Assembly: GCA_002914845.1 (NCBI GenBank)
Contig: JXTC01000285.1
Span: forward strand, 112,679-176,678
Reading direction: 5' to 3'
Source: Trema orientale
Taxonomy: Eukaryota; Streptophyta; Magnoliopsida; Rosales; Cannabaceae
Length of the DNA stretch: 64,000 bases
The stretch's first letter is position 1. The number at the start of each line of letters is the position of its first letter. Below, in pieces: positions 53,147 to 64,000 of the stretch. The notes beneath the pieces were generated by a model that was given only the letters and a program-made list of their open reading frames with translations, did not search any database and was not told the DNA's origin. Position numbers and translations under genes: made by a program.

Positions 53147-53392
53147 AGGGTACCAATCGAGTAGGTATTTTTTTTTTTTTACCTATGCATAGGTATTAAT
53201 TGGGTTAATGAAAAAAATTTTTGCACATTTTTTTATATTAAAAAATAGGAGAGAGAAAAAACATTAATAATGCACGTCTTTTTATGCATCTCATTTTAGT
53301 CGTTAGATCATTGTTAGATGATGATCCAACGGCTAGAAAAAAAATACCTACACATAGGTAAAAAAAAAAAAATACCTACCGGATTGGCAACC
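53147..53392. mobile_element. hAT-type MITE with 8-bp target duplication
   Basis: agggtaccaatcgagtaggta at the left pairs with tacctaccggattggcaacc at the right. Inner parts (tacctatgcataggta; tacctacacataggta) are themselves palindromic and are separated from the ends by poly-T and poly-A. ttaaataa flanks both sides exactly (53139-53146, 53393-53400). Confidence 0.85.
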
Positions 53393-53400
53393 TTAAATAA

Positions 53401-54539
53401 TAAACAATATAATGACTCTTATGTAATGATCAAGAGTTAAATGAATTAAAGAAAATTTTCCATCTACAAAACAAGAAATAGTAAATCAGAGAAGAAAGAT
53501 TATCTAAAAACAAAACAATAAATAATATCACATAAAAGTCGTCGCAATAGCAATGGGAACAACATATTTGATAAAAGGAGAAAAATAATTGTTTGATTGG
53601 AACTTTGACCGAGTCTCGGACCACAAACTAATCCACATCTCCATGGCTCAAAGTGGCTATTGGAATAATCGGACATCAAAATTTGTCAACATGTTAATCA
53701 ATTATACATGCGATGTTTACTATAAACGTGCCTCATCCTACGATCCCTATGAGCCACTATCTGTGGCTTTTGTGCTATCGTGTTGTATTACTATTCATAC
53801 AGTAACTTACATAGTTCAGAAAATAAATTTTGTCAACCAACAATTGTTGGCACTCATTTCAAATTTCAAGTTGAACAGTTTCCAACCGGTGTTTAAACCT
53901 GACCATCTTGGGGCCAAAAATGAATTTTTATGACAAATGATTTTTTTTTTTAAATAGAAGTTAAATTAGGCGGATTACGGGATTTAGTTTTTGAGTTTTA
54001 TATATACGGCGTACGGAAGAATACTTTTGAAAAATACGGCCTTACTTTAAAAAATTACGGTCTGACAAAAATTAGCCTTACACGTGGCCTTACTTGCAGA
54101 TTTGCAGTAAGTAGCACGTAACCGTCAAGTACGATTCCTTTTATTATCGTTTTTCCATTTTGTTTTTGGTCTTTTTTATTACTTTGTTTCTTTTTTATTT
54201 TCTTTTTTTGGTCTTTTTTTACTTTTGTCTTTTTGTCATTTAGTTTTTACTCTCTCTATATATATACATAATTATTTCTTTTGCTTTTTCTTTAACTATT
54301 TATTTTTTTTCTTTTTTTCTTTCTTTAACTTTTCTTTACAATTAGAAATAGAATTCTAATTTGGTTATTTTTATCATTTGGAGGTATATATATATATATA
54401 TTAAACCTACGTTCTTTTAAGTATCTATTTGAGATGCCCAATTCTTGATGGGTTCTGAAATCCTATAAAAATTTATGTAAATTACGGGTTTTACCAACGA
54501 TCACCTACTAGACTACCTATGTTATCTGAAAGAGGTTTG
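53401..54539. other. intergenic DNA with T-rich tract and acggc/atacgg repeat
   Basis: About 54130-54350 is dominated by T-rich runs (ggtcttttttattac and similar). 53995-54110 carries ttttgaaaaatacgg, related in inverse orientation to 60640-60785. An open frame of 114 codons at 53589-53933 shows no family that I recognise and no splice partners, and is left uncalled. Confidence 0.45.
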
Positions 54540-55824
54540 GATATTGTTTATTGGAAAAGATATATCCTTATAGATACCACGAGTATATTACAAGGATACA
54601 TGTAATAATGCTGATAAATTGGAAAAAAAAAATGTATCGTACTAGATTACTTATGGTATCTAGTGAAATTGGAGGTTCTTATTGTTTATTAGAAAAAAAA
54701 AAGGAAAGAGAGAATAAAAATACTTATGAGGCTACTATAAGTATCATATTAAGTTACTTTTAGTATCTTGGATATTGAAATGTGAGTTGGTAGTTTCTTA
54801 TTTTTTTTAATAAAGAAAACCTTGTATTTTACCAAGGTATTCTACCTAGTTACCTTTGGTATATGGGGAAATTGAAAGAGGAGTTGTCTTTTCTCATTAG
54901 AAAAAAAAAAGTTTACCATAAGTATCATACTAAGTTACTTCTGGTATCCAAAGGAATTAAAAAGAAAAACAACAACGACAATAACCCAGGATGCTATCAT
55001 TTGCATCCTACATGGTTACTTATTGTATCTCGAGGAAAAAAAAAACATAAGTATCATAGTAAATTATCTACTGTATTCGAGGTATCACACAAGGTTACCT
55101 ATAGTACCTTGTGAAATCGGATGGTCTTATTGTAAAAAAAAAAATAAGAACAGAAATAATTATGAGGCTACTTAGGTAAGTATCCAGAAGTTTGGAATGA
55201 GAGTTAGACTTTTCTTATTGAAAAAAAAAAAAAAAAAACTCGGATATTACTATAGGTATCTTACCAAGTTACATGTGGTGTTCGGAAAAATTGAAAGGAG
55301 AGTTCTCACTTCTTATTAGGGAAAAAAATAAAGTTATCATAGGTATTATATTAATTTACTTCTAGCATTTGAAGGAATTAACAAGAAAAACAACAACAAC
55401 AATCTAGGATGTTATCATTGGTATCCTACATGGTTACTTACGGTATCTCGGGAAATTGGAAAATAGAATAAGGATTTTTATTGCAAAAAAAAAGTTCTTT
55501 AGAAAAAACATAAAATGTTACTATATGTATCTTGGTATGATAGCACATGTACCTATGGAATATGGGGAAAGGTAGCCAAGAAAAGGAAAAGGATGAAAAA
55601 AAAACTTTTAAATAAAAAAATAATAGGTTAATGTAGGTATCTCAACAAGTTATTTGTACCACCCAAAGAAATTGCTATGAAAGGTAAAAAAAAAAAAAAA
55701 AAAAANGAAGAGCTTTGCGTCACAATAATCAATATCGTTCTTTCTCTTTTGCTTTTCATTTGTTTTGGTTTTTGTTGACCTAGTATGATGAACATGATGT
55801 CTACATTTGTAAATACGCTAGATT

Positions 55825-55930
55825 AGGTTTTTCGTTGGTTAAGGGCGATTTCAAAGTCCTGGATATAATATGTATTTAGGTTTTTCGTTGGTTAAGGGCA
55901 ATTTCAAAGTCCTGGATATAATATGTATTT
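55825..55930. repeat. 53-bp tandem duplication
   Basis: 55825-55877 and 55878-55930 are adjacent copies starting aggtttttcgttggttaagg, with one difference (gggcgattt against gggcaattt). Confidence 0.95.
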
Positions 55931-56939
55931 AATTTAAATATTATCTATGAATTGCTTATTTAAAAGTTTTATGTTCTTCCAATTAATACTCTATATGATT
56001 TTTATCTTGATTTATTTAGGTAACCAACTAAATAAGATTGATAGATATCAAATGCTAGATTATAATTCTAAATCGGTAATTATCTAAGTTTTTCTAATTA
56101 TTAGAAGCAAATTGTGATTAACTGAATTATAATAAGCAGTTAGTTAATTATGATGGAGAACATAACCTAGGTTAAATAATTCGAACTTGTGTGTTTATTG
56201 CCTAGATCGATCTTTTTTTTTTTTATAACGTGATGTGTCTATTAGATTAAACTTAGAGAGTTTGTTCTAGGTTGTTTAATGGATAGAATCTAAATAAAGA
56301 CTTTATTTTTTTATTTTTTTATTTGTGACAATCTAAGAAAAAATTAAAATAGCAGAGTTTGTTCTATCTATGGTTGATAGTTTTGATAAAAAATTAGAGA
56401 TAAATTTGGTAATGGAATTAGTGGGAGTGTCTAGTGGTGGAGATTTGACTCTTTGACCAGTTTTCTTTTAATTGATCTCAACTTTATTTAATTTTGCAAT
56501 TTCACTTTTACTTTTAGTTTTAGTCATTCATTCAAAACCCCTTTTTATATAATTTGTTTTAGCTAGAAATCAATAAAAAATTAATAGATTGTCCTCTGTG
56601 AGATCGATTGTTACTACTACTATATTAGGTAATATTAAGATAGGAGTATAAGAAATTAAATTTACGGTTAACGATAACATAATCTAGTATTTTGTTAAAA
56701 TTCAATTAGGTTTTTCATATTTTTCTAATTTAAATAGATTCAAATGAAGTGTTCGTGGCAATTAAAATGCGAAGAATATTTGAGTTATTGATAAATATTA
56801 ACTAGTTAAATTAATAAGTTCTTTTTTCAGGTGCTCACTCTTGTTAGTCAACTCATCTTAAAATCCTTTAAAGATGCGAAAAAGAAAAAGAACACTAATC
56901 TTAGAATCACATTTAAAAAAAAAAAAAAAAAGAAAAGAA
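55931..56939. other. possible LTR debris between the two repeat blocks
   Basis: gtcctctgtgagatcgattg with ttactactactat at about 56591-56625 resembles the end region of plant gypsy LTRs, where a primer-binding area follows. This is a loose resemblance. The rest is AT-rich. Confidence 0.3.
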
Positions 56940-57015
56940 AGAAAAGTTACGACTAGTATTATATTAAATTACATATAGTATTGAGTGAAACTTGGATATA
57001 GAATTGGAGGTTGTT

Positions 57016-57020
57016 TTTGC

Positions 57021-57059
<39 letters not shown>

Positions 57060-57076
57060 TAATAATAATAATTAAA
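57016..57076. repeat. ATA/AAT trinucleotide microsatellite
   Basis: About 20 near-perfect units of aat, interrupted once by aac, inside the second minisatellite block. Confidence 0.95.
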
Positions 57077-57980
57077 TAATTTCAATAAACTATTATGCTA
57101 TTACGAGTATCCTATTACTTTTTTTTTATTAAAAAAAATATTACCATAGGTATCCTAATAGGTTACTTATGATTTTCGATATGATTTTTGGTAAATAGGT
57201 GGGGAGTTGGGTGTCCTTCATTGAAAAGGAAAGGAAAAAAAAAACAAGATTTTACAACAAGTATCCTATTGTAATACGTATCTAAGGTATTCAGAAAAAT
57301 TGAGAGTGTAGCTTAATAGGCTATCTTTGATATCATAATGGGTGCTCCTTATTGTAAAATTTACCATAAGTATCCATATAGGTACTATAGGTATCATTGT
57401 AGGATACCAACTGTATCTACAAATTGGAAGGAGTGTTGGATGTTTCTTGTTGCAAAATAATGTAGGTACCATAGGTATTTTATAAGGATACTTATAGTTT
57501 TTGGGTAAATTATGAGGAAATAAAAGTTATCGTAGGTATCCTACTACGTTACCTATAGTATCTAAGACATGAAATGAGAGTTGGGATTCTAGAGTTCTTT
57601 ATTTCTATGGAAAAAAGAGAAAAAAAAAATAAATACAAGATTTTACCATAAGTATCCTACCATATTGACGAATAGCCAAAGATATTCAGAAAAATCAGGA
57701 GTATAACTTGAAAGATTTACCTTTGGCATCGTACCAAGTTACTCATAGTATTGGTCTGGTAACTTAGAACGAGAATTTTGGGCACTTCTTATTAGAAAAA
57801 AAAAATCTTAAGTAATCTACCAACATACTAATAGTATCTAGAAAACTGGAAGTAGACTTGTCGTTCCTTATGCTAAAAACAAAACATACATATAATGGGA
57901 GTTTTGGGTGCTTCTTATTAGAAAGAAAAAAAAAAGTTGCCATAACTAACTTACCAAGAAACTGGAAATAGACTCGCATT

Positions 57981-59379
57981 CTTTATTGCTAGAAACAAAT
58001 AATGCTTACTAATTTGTGATATCCTAAATTTCTAAGCGATACCCAATTCCTTACATAATTAAAGAGCCAATAATAATATGATTACATAGCATTTTTTTAA
58101 TATTATTATCATGTCTGCATACTATTTTATGTTTTGATATTAAATTATTAAGATTATTAACTCTTGTCACATTTTAAAATAATTTGCAGTGAAATGCTCT
58201 GGAAAAGCTTTTTGGTACAAATTTGACGTGTATTAAATTACTACTTTTATATGATTATTTGATTTATTTTTATTAGAAAATACTTACTCCACATGTTTCG
58301 TTAATTCTGAATTATCTTTCCATTTTAATTAAATAGTCTTAATAGTTATAGTATCTACTAAGTGTTATAAAAAAAAAAAACTAATAATAAATTGTTGTGA
58401 TTATTATTATTATTACATTATAGTTGTATTCTGTTAAAGACCGACTTAGTGGGGTACATAAATTTCCATAATGTTCTATTTGACTTATTATTTTATTATT
58501 ATTTTTATTAATTTGTATTAGATGACCGATATTGGGAAAGTCGGCAATTTCACAAGTTGATTCATAGGCATCTATTATTTTATTTCTCGGCACCGCTAGA
58601 TATATCTTCTCTCCTTCACCATCATTTCTTTCCTTCGTATCCACATGAAAGCCATCATACACTTATATACATTTAGGTCTCAATAGTTACTGCAGCAGTG
58701 AAAGAAGTCTAAAGTAGTAATTATAAGGTAAGATAATTGCATCTGGTTATTACTTCTATCTATAATGTTTTCTTTTGGTACTTCGAGGTTCTATAGTTAG
58801 GATAATCTTAAATATTAGTTACAGAATGTTTCTAAATTTCATGCTAGTGGTTGTATCCCTTTTAGTTATTATATAAAACGTGTAGTGGGATTTGATACTA
58901 TGATTTAGGTAAGTTGCTGTTAGTATATATGTGTTCTACGATTAAAAAAAAAGAAAGAAAAAAAAGAGCTGAGTAAATTAAAGATTTAGGTAAGATTGAA
59001 CCACGTATCTATACATATATATATATACTTGTTAGTAATTTCTATACTTGTTAGTAATTTCTTCGTACATCTATTCATTAGTATGGCATTAATGATACAA
59101 AAATATTATCTAATTATGACTGGGGGGTTATATAGATACAAATTTATTTTCTTGTGCTGATTGATTTCTTGAGAATTATAGTTGTAACTTTGGTGTATTA
59201 CATACAAAAAAATAATAATAATAAATAAATTATATTAGTTTAGACATCCGATTTTACCCATAGGACTTTAATATTGGTAACAGTCTCATTCCCTTGTTGC
59301 CCTAATAATTATTCTTTTAATTATATTGTTTAGAACCGTGTAAGGAATTTTTGCAACTTTCTTTTTGAAGGATGTCTAA
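57981..59379. other. intergenic AT-rich DNA, nothing recognised
   Basis: Contains short direct duplications only, such as tatacttgttagtaatttct repeated near 59027-59062. No gene is supported. Confidence 0.45.
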
Positions 59380-60252
59380 AATAACAATGTCTGTAACATC
59401 ACTTGCATGATGATTATAAAGAGTATATCCTTGTCATTAAATTAGGCACACGTCAGTTGTATCTAAAGCGAAGAGCATTTCACAGGAAAACGCATAAAAG
59501 CTCGAAAACAAAGTAAGTAACGTCACACCTGCAATGTAAGAAATTCTGTATTTTTGTGAATCTGTGAAGTATGTGGATATGCAATTTGTGGATATGTGTA
59601 CATACGCATTTATCATTCAGCTTTGCATGAGACATGAACATGTGGTGTATTTATATTGCCTGACGAGTATTGGTGAATAGGGTGTGGCGGGCCAGCGCCC
59701 AAATATGTGATATGGTTCCTTCGGGGACACTATGGTTCCTTCGGGAACACTCTGGTCCTTTCGGGGACAANCAGTATGCGATTCACGGTCTTGTCAGGCA
59801 ATACAATATACACAGGGATCCCAATCATATGATTATCTGTTATCTGCCATGTGCACTCTGCATCTGCATGCGTTACTTACTGAGTTTCATACTCACTCAT
59901 ATTCTTACATTGCAGAGGGTACTGCTGATATGTGAGATAGAGGAGGAGCACCGACTTTCTGACCGCGGCTTGTGTATATGAGCATTTTGATGCTGTGGTT
60001 TCCTGATAAGCTATTTTTGAGTGTGTACATTATGTATATTTTCCTGAGAGGTCCACTATGTGAGAATGTATATATGTATACATCAGACTACGTATAATTA
60101 TGAGTGAGTAGAATTTCCCTTTTTCTCCCAGAAAGCATAAAAAGTTTAAATTTTCCCCGATTTAATCAGTTTTAAGCCGAGTGGCGCCTCCCGATCTCAC
60201 TGAATAATTTTACGAATATCCTCACGTGCGCGTGTGGGATCGGGGGATGTCA
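59380..60252 (+). mobile_element. 3' end of an LTR, solo or truncated
   Basis: The segment ends gatcgggggatgtcaca, the kind of terminus seen in plant gypsy LTRs and similar in layout to the solo LTR's gtgaca end at 32014. Upstream features, namely GC-richer blocks (gtggcgggccagcgccc) and ggagcaccgactttctgacc after tacattgcagagggtactg, parallel the arrangement in the solo LTR, although sequence similarity is low. The left boundary is not defined. An N at 59771 interrupts tandem ggttccttcggggacac units. Confidence 0.5.
59711..59775. repeat. tandem repeat of about 20 bp interrupted by an N
   Basis: Three to four imperfect copies of tatggttccttcggggacac precede the N at 59771. The single N probably hides further copies. 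Confidence 0.7.
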
Positions 60253-61919
60253 CATAATTAATTTATTAAAAACATTTTTACATATGTCAATGTAAAAAAT
60301 TATCAAAAAATGTGTGATAGTGCAATTAAAAATTCATAGGTGTTAAAATCTAAAAATAATCACTTAATTAAAATAGAAAATTAAATTGAGAGCAAAATAA
60401 TCAAATTTTGAGCAAATAAATATATGAAAACATTAATAAACAAATAAATAGATAATTTTAAAATGGTTAAAATAAATATGAGCGTCCATTTTTCCTTTTC
60501 GTTTTATTTTTTTTAAATTGTTTAAATAAACGAAAAAAATGACAAAAAAAATGCTGCAGGAAGATCTGATGTGCTTGTGTAAGTGTTTTGGTCTCTCACC
60601 TTTCCCAAAAAAAATAAAAAAAAAATACACGCTGACACACGTAGTAATTTGTTGTCTGTATATGCACGCATACCGTATTTTTGCAAACTTTTAATGCCGA
60701 AAGTCGTATTTTTTTTAAAGTTTCACGCTTTATCGTATTTTTCAAAAGATATATGTAGCTTTCCGTATTTATCTAAAAGGTTATGATTTTCTTGTGATAT
60801 TTTATAAGTGGTTATTGTTTTTATAGGCCAGTACTTGGCATTGTGGTGCGCTTGTCTCGACTATATTTTCTTAAAATCACTTTTAAATAAACAGCAGCTT
60901 TCAAAAAGCAATCCCAATCATGTGTTATTGATCATAAGTAATAAAATTTACGACGTCGTATGGGCCATTAGTGATTGTTTTTGGATGCAGCTTTTGATTT
61001 TTAAAAGTGGTCAGATAAAAGAGAAAATAGGGGATGAATTAGCGTTTGGTTGTTTTTAGTCGGCAGAGTTGTGTAACCACTACTTTAAGCAGAATTTAAT
61101 AAGTATATGGTAATGGTAGCTCTTACAAAAAGGTAGTTCTTACAAAGTTATGGCCAATTTGGTATCGTTGCGACATGCTGTAGCTGTGCTGTAGTCTTAT
61201 GTGGCTATGCTGTGAGTAAGAAGCAGCTGTGAGAAAAAAAGTCTAGGCGTTTGGTAAATTTAATTTATAAAATTGTTGTATTATTTAAAATCATCATCTA
61301 GTGTTTGGTAAATTATAGATTATGTATGTTGTAAAATGATATTTTAGAATATTTGTATGATGACAATAAAATCAGCTTTGAAAAGTAATTATTACTCTAC
61401 TTCTCAAATTCTCCTTGAAATAGCAGTTACACAGCAACTTTTAAATTCTGCTGACCAAAAACAGTATCTTACCGAATGTCTCCCCTTCTATTTTTTCTCT
61501 AACTGCTTTTAAAGCGAAAAGTAAAATATAGACATAATTCCAAACAGGACCCTAATTCTGCTGTTATAATATAAATCTCATAAAATATTATTCTACGACA
61601 CACATAATTTATAATTACTAGATATTGTTTTCAAAAGGTACAACGATTTTATAAATTTAATTACAAAATACATTGGTATTTTTTTTTCAAGACTGCTTTT
61701 TGCTCATAATATAACACAAAGACAACAACATCAAACTTGACCTATAAAAAAACTCTAACATTTGTCTAAGTCCACAAGTGTGAGGGCCAATCAAAAGTCG
61801 TATTGGGCCTCAAACTCATCTCAATAATGATGGGCTAAAAAAAGCCCATAATGACATTTCATCAGACATCAGATACGAATCAGCCCTAATCTTACTGGCC
61901 GTGCATATTTTTTCCCCTA
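60253..61919. other. intergenic DNA with MITE-like fragments
   Basis: 60640-60785 repeats cgtattttt motifs related to 53995-54110. 61040-61490 has a loose inverted pair (ttttagtcggcagag; aattctgctgaccaaaaac), suggesting a degraded MITE. No gene is supported. Confidence 0.4.
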
Positions 61920-62299
61920 GTCATAGTTCAATGGAATGAGTTTTGGAATGAAAAGATCATTCTAACAAAAAACCTATTTTATTTTTGGTTTTATATTAGG
62001 TTAAGAAATTCTTATTTCATAATAATATTAATTCTTTCAAATAATGGAATTGAAATTCTACCACAAAAACTATAGAATTATGATACCAAATTTTTGTCGA
62101 TCTCTTTAAAACTTCAATTTTCATTTTTACCGAATTAAAATATCTTAAAATAAGGATATTTTGGTCAATATAATATTTATTCCATTCCATTCTAATACGT
62201 CAACCAAACAATAGAATATCATTCTTATTCTCATGTTAATTCTATTTAATTACGATTTCCATTACCATTCCTATTCATTCTAATGAACCAAACATAACC
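61920..62299. mobile_element. Tourist-like MITE related to the element at 15381
   Basis: catagttcaatggaatgag at the left pairs with cattctaatgaaccaaacata at the right, with the same ggaatg/cattcc motif style as 15381-16097. The exact target duplication is uncertain. It ends about 410 bp before the 14-3-3 start codon. Confidence 0.6.
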
Positions 62300-62712
62300 T
62301 AAAATTTAAAAAAAAAAAGGAAAAAAAAAAAAGCGAACACCTTTTTATTTTGATGAAATCAGAACCCCGTGTTTGACAAATGACAGCTGCCATCAGCACC
62401 GACCAAGCAGAACAGCCCCTTCCTCCCCTCAGATCCAACGGCTCACATTTCACAACCCCAAAATTCCCTCTCTACCTTTGGGGACGCAATTATCGCTCGC
62501 TCCACTACCCCTAACCCCACTCGACAAAAAGCCAAGAAAACCCCCATTACCATTGCCAATATTCAACCTCTATCTCTAACTTTCTCTCTCTATAGCTACT
62601 TTCTCTCTCTTCCCTCCCCCCAAACCAAACCCAAACCCAAACCCAGATCTAAAAAGAAGAACCCATTTCTCCATCTCACACGAACCGAACGAACCAGACC
62701 AGAGGAGCAACA
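62300..62712 (+). promoter_or_regulatory. promoter and leader of the 14-3-3 gene
   Basis: CT-rich sequence (tctctaactttctctctc) and a short caaaccc repeat (ccaaacccaaacccaaaccc) directly before the start codon mark a probable 5' leader. No TATA box was identified with confidence. Confidence 0.5.
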
Positions 62713-64000
62713 ATGGCGTCGGCTCGGGAAGAGAACGTCTACATGGCCAAGCTGGCCGAGCAGGCGGAGCGCTACGAGGAGATGGTGGAGTTCATGGAGA
62801 AGGTCTCGGCGGCCGTGGAGAACGAGGAGCTCACGGTGGAGGAGCGGAATCTCCTTTCCGTGGCCTACAAGAACGTGATCGGGGCCCGCCGCGCCTCGTG
62901 GCGGATCATCTCCTCCATCGAGCAGAAGGAGGAGAGCCGCGGCAACGAGGACCACGTCTCCGTCATCCGCGACTACCGATCCAAGATCGAGGCCGAGCTC
63001 TCCAACATCTGCGACGGCATCCTCAAGCTCCTCGACTCCCGCCTCATCCCCTCCGCCACCTCCGGCGACTCCAAGGTCTTCTACCTCAAGATNTCAAGAC
63101 CGGCGCCGAGCGCAAGGAGGCCGCTGAGAGTACCCTCACCGCCTACAAAGCCGCTCAGGTATAATATTTATAATATTATATGCCTTCTATTTTGGATTTC
63201 AGATTTGGAAATTCTTGTCTCTTGATTTGGATATTTCTTTCTTTTTTATGATTTTTGATCTAATTGTTTTGGTTTCATTGTGGATCTGTTATGTGGGTGT
63301 GGTTTAGTTTTGGTCTTTTAAGCTTGACTTTTTTTTTTTGGTACCTGTTATCAATTTTGACTTTTGATCTCGTTTCTTGCTCTAAAATGTGGATCTTGGG
63401 TTTATATTTTGCTTTGAGAGATCTCATATTTGTGTGACTTCCATTATTGTTAGTTTTCTTCCATGGTCACATGAAGAAATTGCCGAAGCAAATCAATCAA
63501 CAATTTATGGTTTCGAATAATTGATATCTGCCCTTGGGATTGGTATATATGTGTATATGAAGTCGGGAAAAACGCATTTATGTTCTGGGTCATAATTGAT
63601 TTCGTTAATTTGTGCTTAGACAATTATTTGTATTCGCAGGATATTGCTAACGCTGAACTGGCACCCACACATCCAATCCGCCTTGGATTGGCTCTGAACT
63701 TCTCCGTGTTCTACTATGAGATTCTGAACTCTCCTGACCGCGCCTGTAATCTTGCTAAGCAGGTGTGGAAATGTGGATTATGCATTGTTCTTTTCTTTGT
63801 AATTGTTGTTTAAATTCTAGTTTGTTCTATATATGCAGGCATGTTTTGGTAGTTGGGAATAAGAATATGTCAAATCAAAGAGATTATATGCATTTGGTCT
63901 AAATCTTGTGATTTGGGTTTGAATCTTTAAATCCTTTTTTGAGAGGACCTTCTTTTTATGTTAACTCCATTTGGTCTAATCTTGTGTTTTGGGATTAAAA
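62713..64000 (+). CDS. 14-3-3 protein, non-epsilon group; 5' part, runs off the window
   Basis: Dimeric adaptor that binds phosphoserine/threonine motifs on client proteins. Exon 1 is 62713-63158 and exon 2 63640-63762; the remaining exons lie beyond the window. Recognised blocks are [73 protein letters not shown] and [20 protein letters not shown]. The N-terminus ([13 protein letters not shown]) and [18 protein letters not shown] resemble the plant non-epsilon group. An N at 63093 joins FYLKM directly to FKTGAERK; about 32 bases are missing, including the segment with the conserved Arg-Tyr that contacts the phosphopeptide. With 32 bases in place of the N, exon 1 is 477 nt and joins exon 2 in phase. 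The gene is therefore probably intact in the plant. Exon 1 is very GC-rich compared with its surroundings. Confidence 0.95.
63093..63093. other. single N replacing about 32 coding bases of the 14-3-3 gene
   Basis: It falls inside the Met codon of FYLKM; the sequence resumes inside the Phe codon of FKTGAERK. Both conserved family sequence and phase across the exon 1/exon 2 junction call for about 32 bases. Confidence 0.85.

Larger units (their letters stand above)
54540..57980. repeat. degenerate minisatellite-like array in two blocks
   Basis: Imperfect units, mostly about 75-120 bp, combine three blocks: ggttacttatggtatct, gaaattgaaaggagagtt and cttattagaaaaaaaaaa followed by taccataggtatccta. 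At least ten units are seen in 54540-55720 and several more in 56940-57980, separated by about 1.2 kb of other sequence. Units differ by many substitutions and by poly-A length. An N at 55706 sits in a poly-A run. No coding frame spans the units. Confidence 0.75.

Noticed and set aside
53589..53933. 114-codon open frame
   Set aside because: No domain, no splice partners and no homology that I can recognise; surrounded by repeats. Left as unassigned.
62596..62955. 119-codon frame antisense to the 14-3-3 gene
   Set aside because: Shadow on the opposite strand of a GC-rich exon; no family resemblance.
63836..63850. third exon of the 14-3-3 gene after atatatgcag
   Set aside because: The following bases do not encode the conserved segment expected after LAKQ, so the next exon is taken to lie beyond the window.

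Overview
This is nuclear DNA from a flowering plant, most likely a eudicot. It has AT-rich intergenic DNA, GT-AG introns in all six genes, a plastid-targeted shikimate enzyme, plant-only families (SnRK2 kinase, plant cysteine oxidase, non-epsilon 14-3-3), and many MITEs and LTR-retrotransposon remnants. I cannot name the species. Exon boundaries were placed by reading splice sites and checking that phase runs on from exon to exon; lengths follow from those coordinates.

Layout. 1-17.4 kb: no supported gene; a field of short inverted-repeat elements (MITEs at 526, 4307, 7320, 8773 and 15381), a 748-bp palindrome at 11188-11935 and a 139-bp tandem duplication at 9746-10023. 17.49-20.50 kb (+): plastid DAHP synthase, 5 exons. 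21.61-28.49 kb (+): an F-box/JmjC/APH-like fusion protein of the Arabidopsis JMJ21 type, 16 exons. 28.5-35.5 kb: nested transposons, with a solo LTR carrying a perfect 5-bp target duplication (29466-32014) followed by a related LTR in the opposite orientation (about 32371-34980). 35.54-37.83 kb (-): ribosomal protein S6, 6 coding exons. 37.9-47.0 kb: foldback elements, a degenerate short repeat and a Ty3/gypsy 3' remnant. 47.05-49.07 kb (-): SnRK2 kinase, 9 exons. 50.69-52.17 kb (-): plant cysteine oxidase, 5 exons, with MITEs upstream. 52.2-62.7 kb: repeats, including a 3.4-kb degenerate minisatellite-like array (about 54.54-57.98 kb) and an LTR 3' end closing at 60252. 62.71 kb to the right edge (+): 14-3-3 gene, cut by the window.

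The genes are unrelated housekeeping and signalling genes, not a cluster: aromatic amino acid synthesis, a chromatin or hydroxylase-type oxygenase, the ribosome, ABA/osmotic-stress kinase signalling, oxygen sensing through the N-degron pathway, and phosphoprotein binding. I found no credible new biological system. The most useful observations are: (1) single N bases in RPS6 and 14-3-3 each stand for about 30-36 missing coding bases, so both genes look broken but probably are not; (2) an inverted pair of about 2.5-kb LTRs could give a long hairpin transcript; (3) a stop-free 129-nt first intron in DAHP synthase; (4) the unexplained degenerate repeat array at 54.5-58 kb; (5) several MITEs with exact target duplications, one about 310 bp upstream of the cysteine oxidase start codon.
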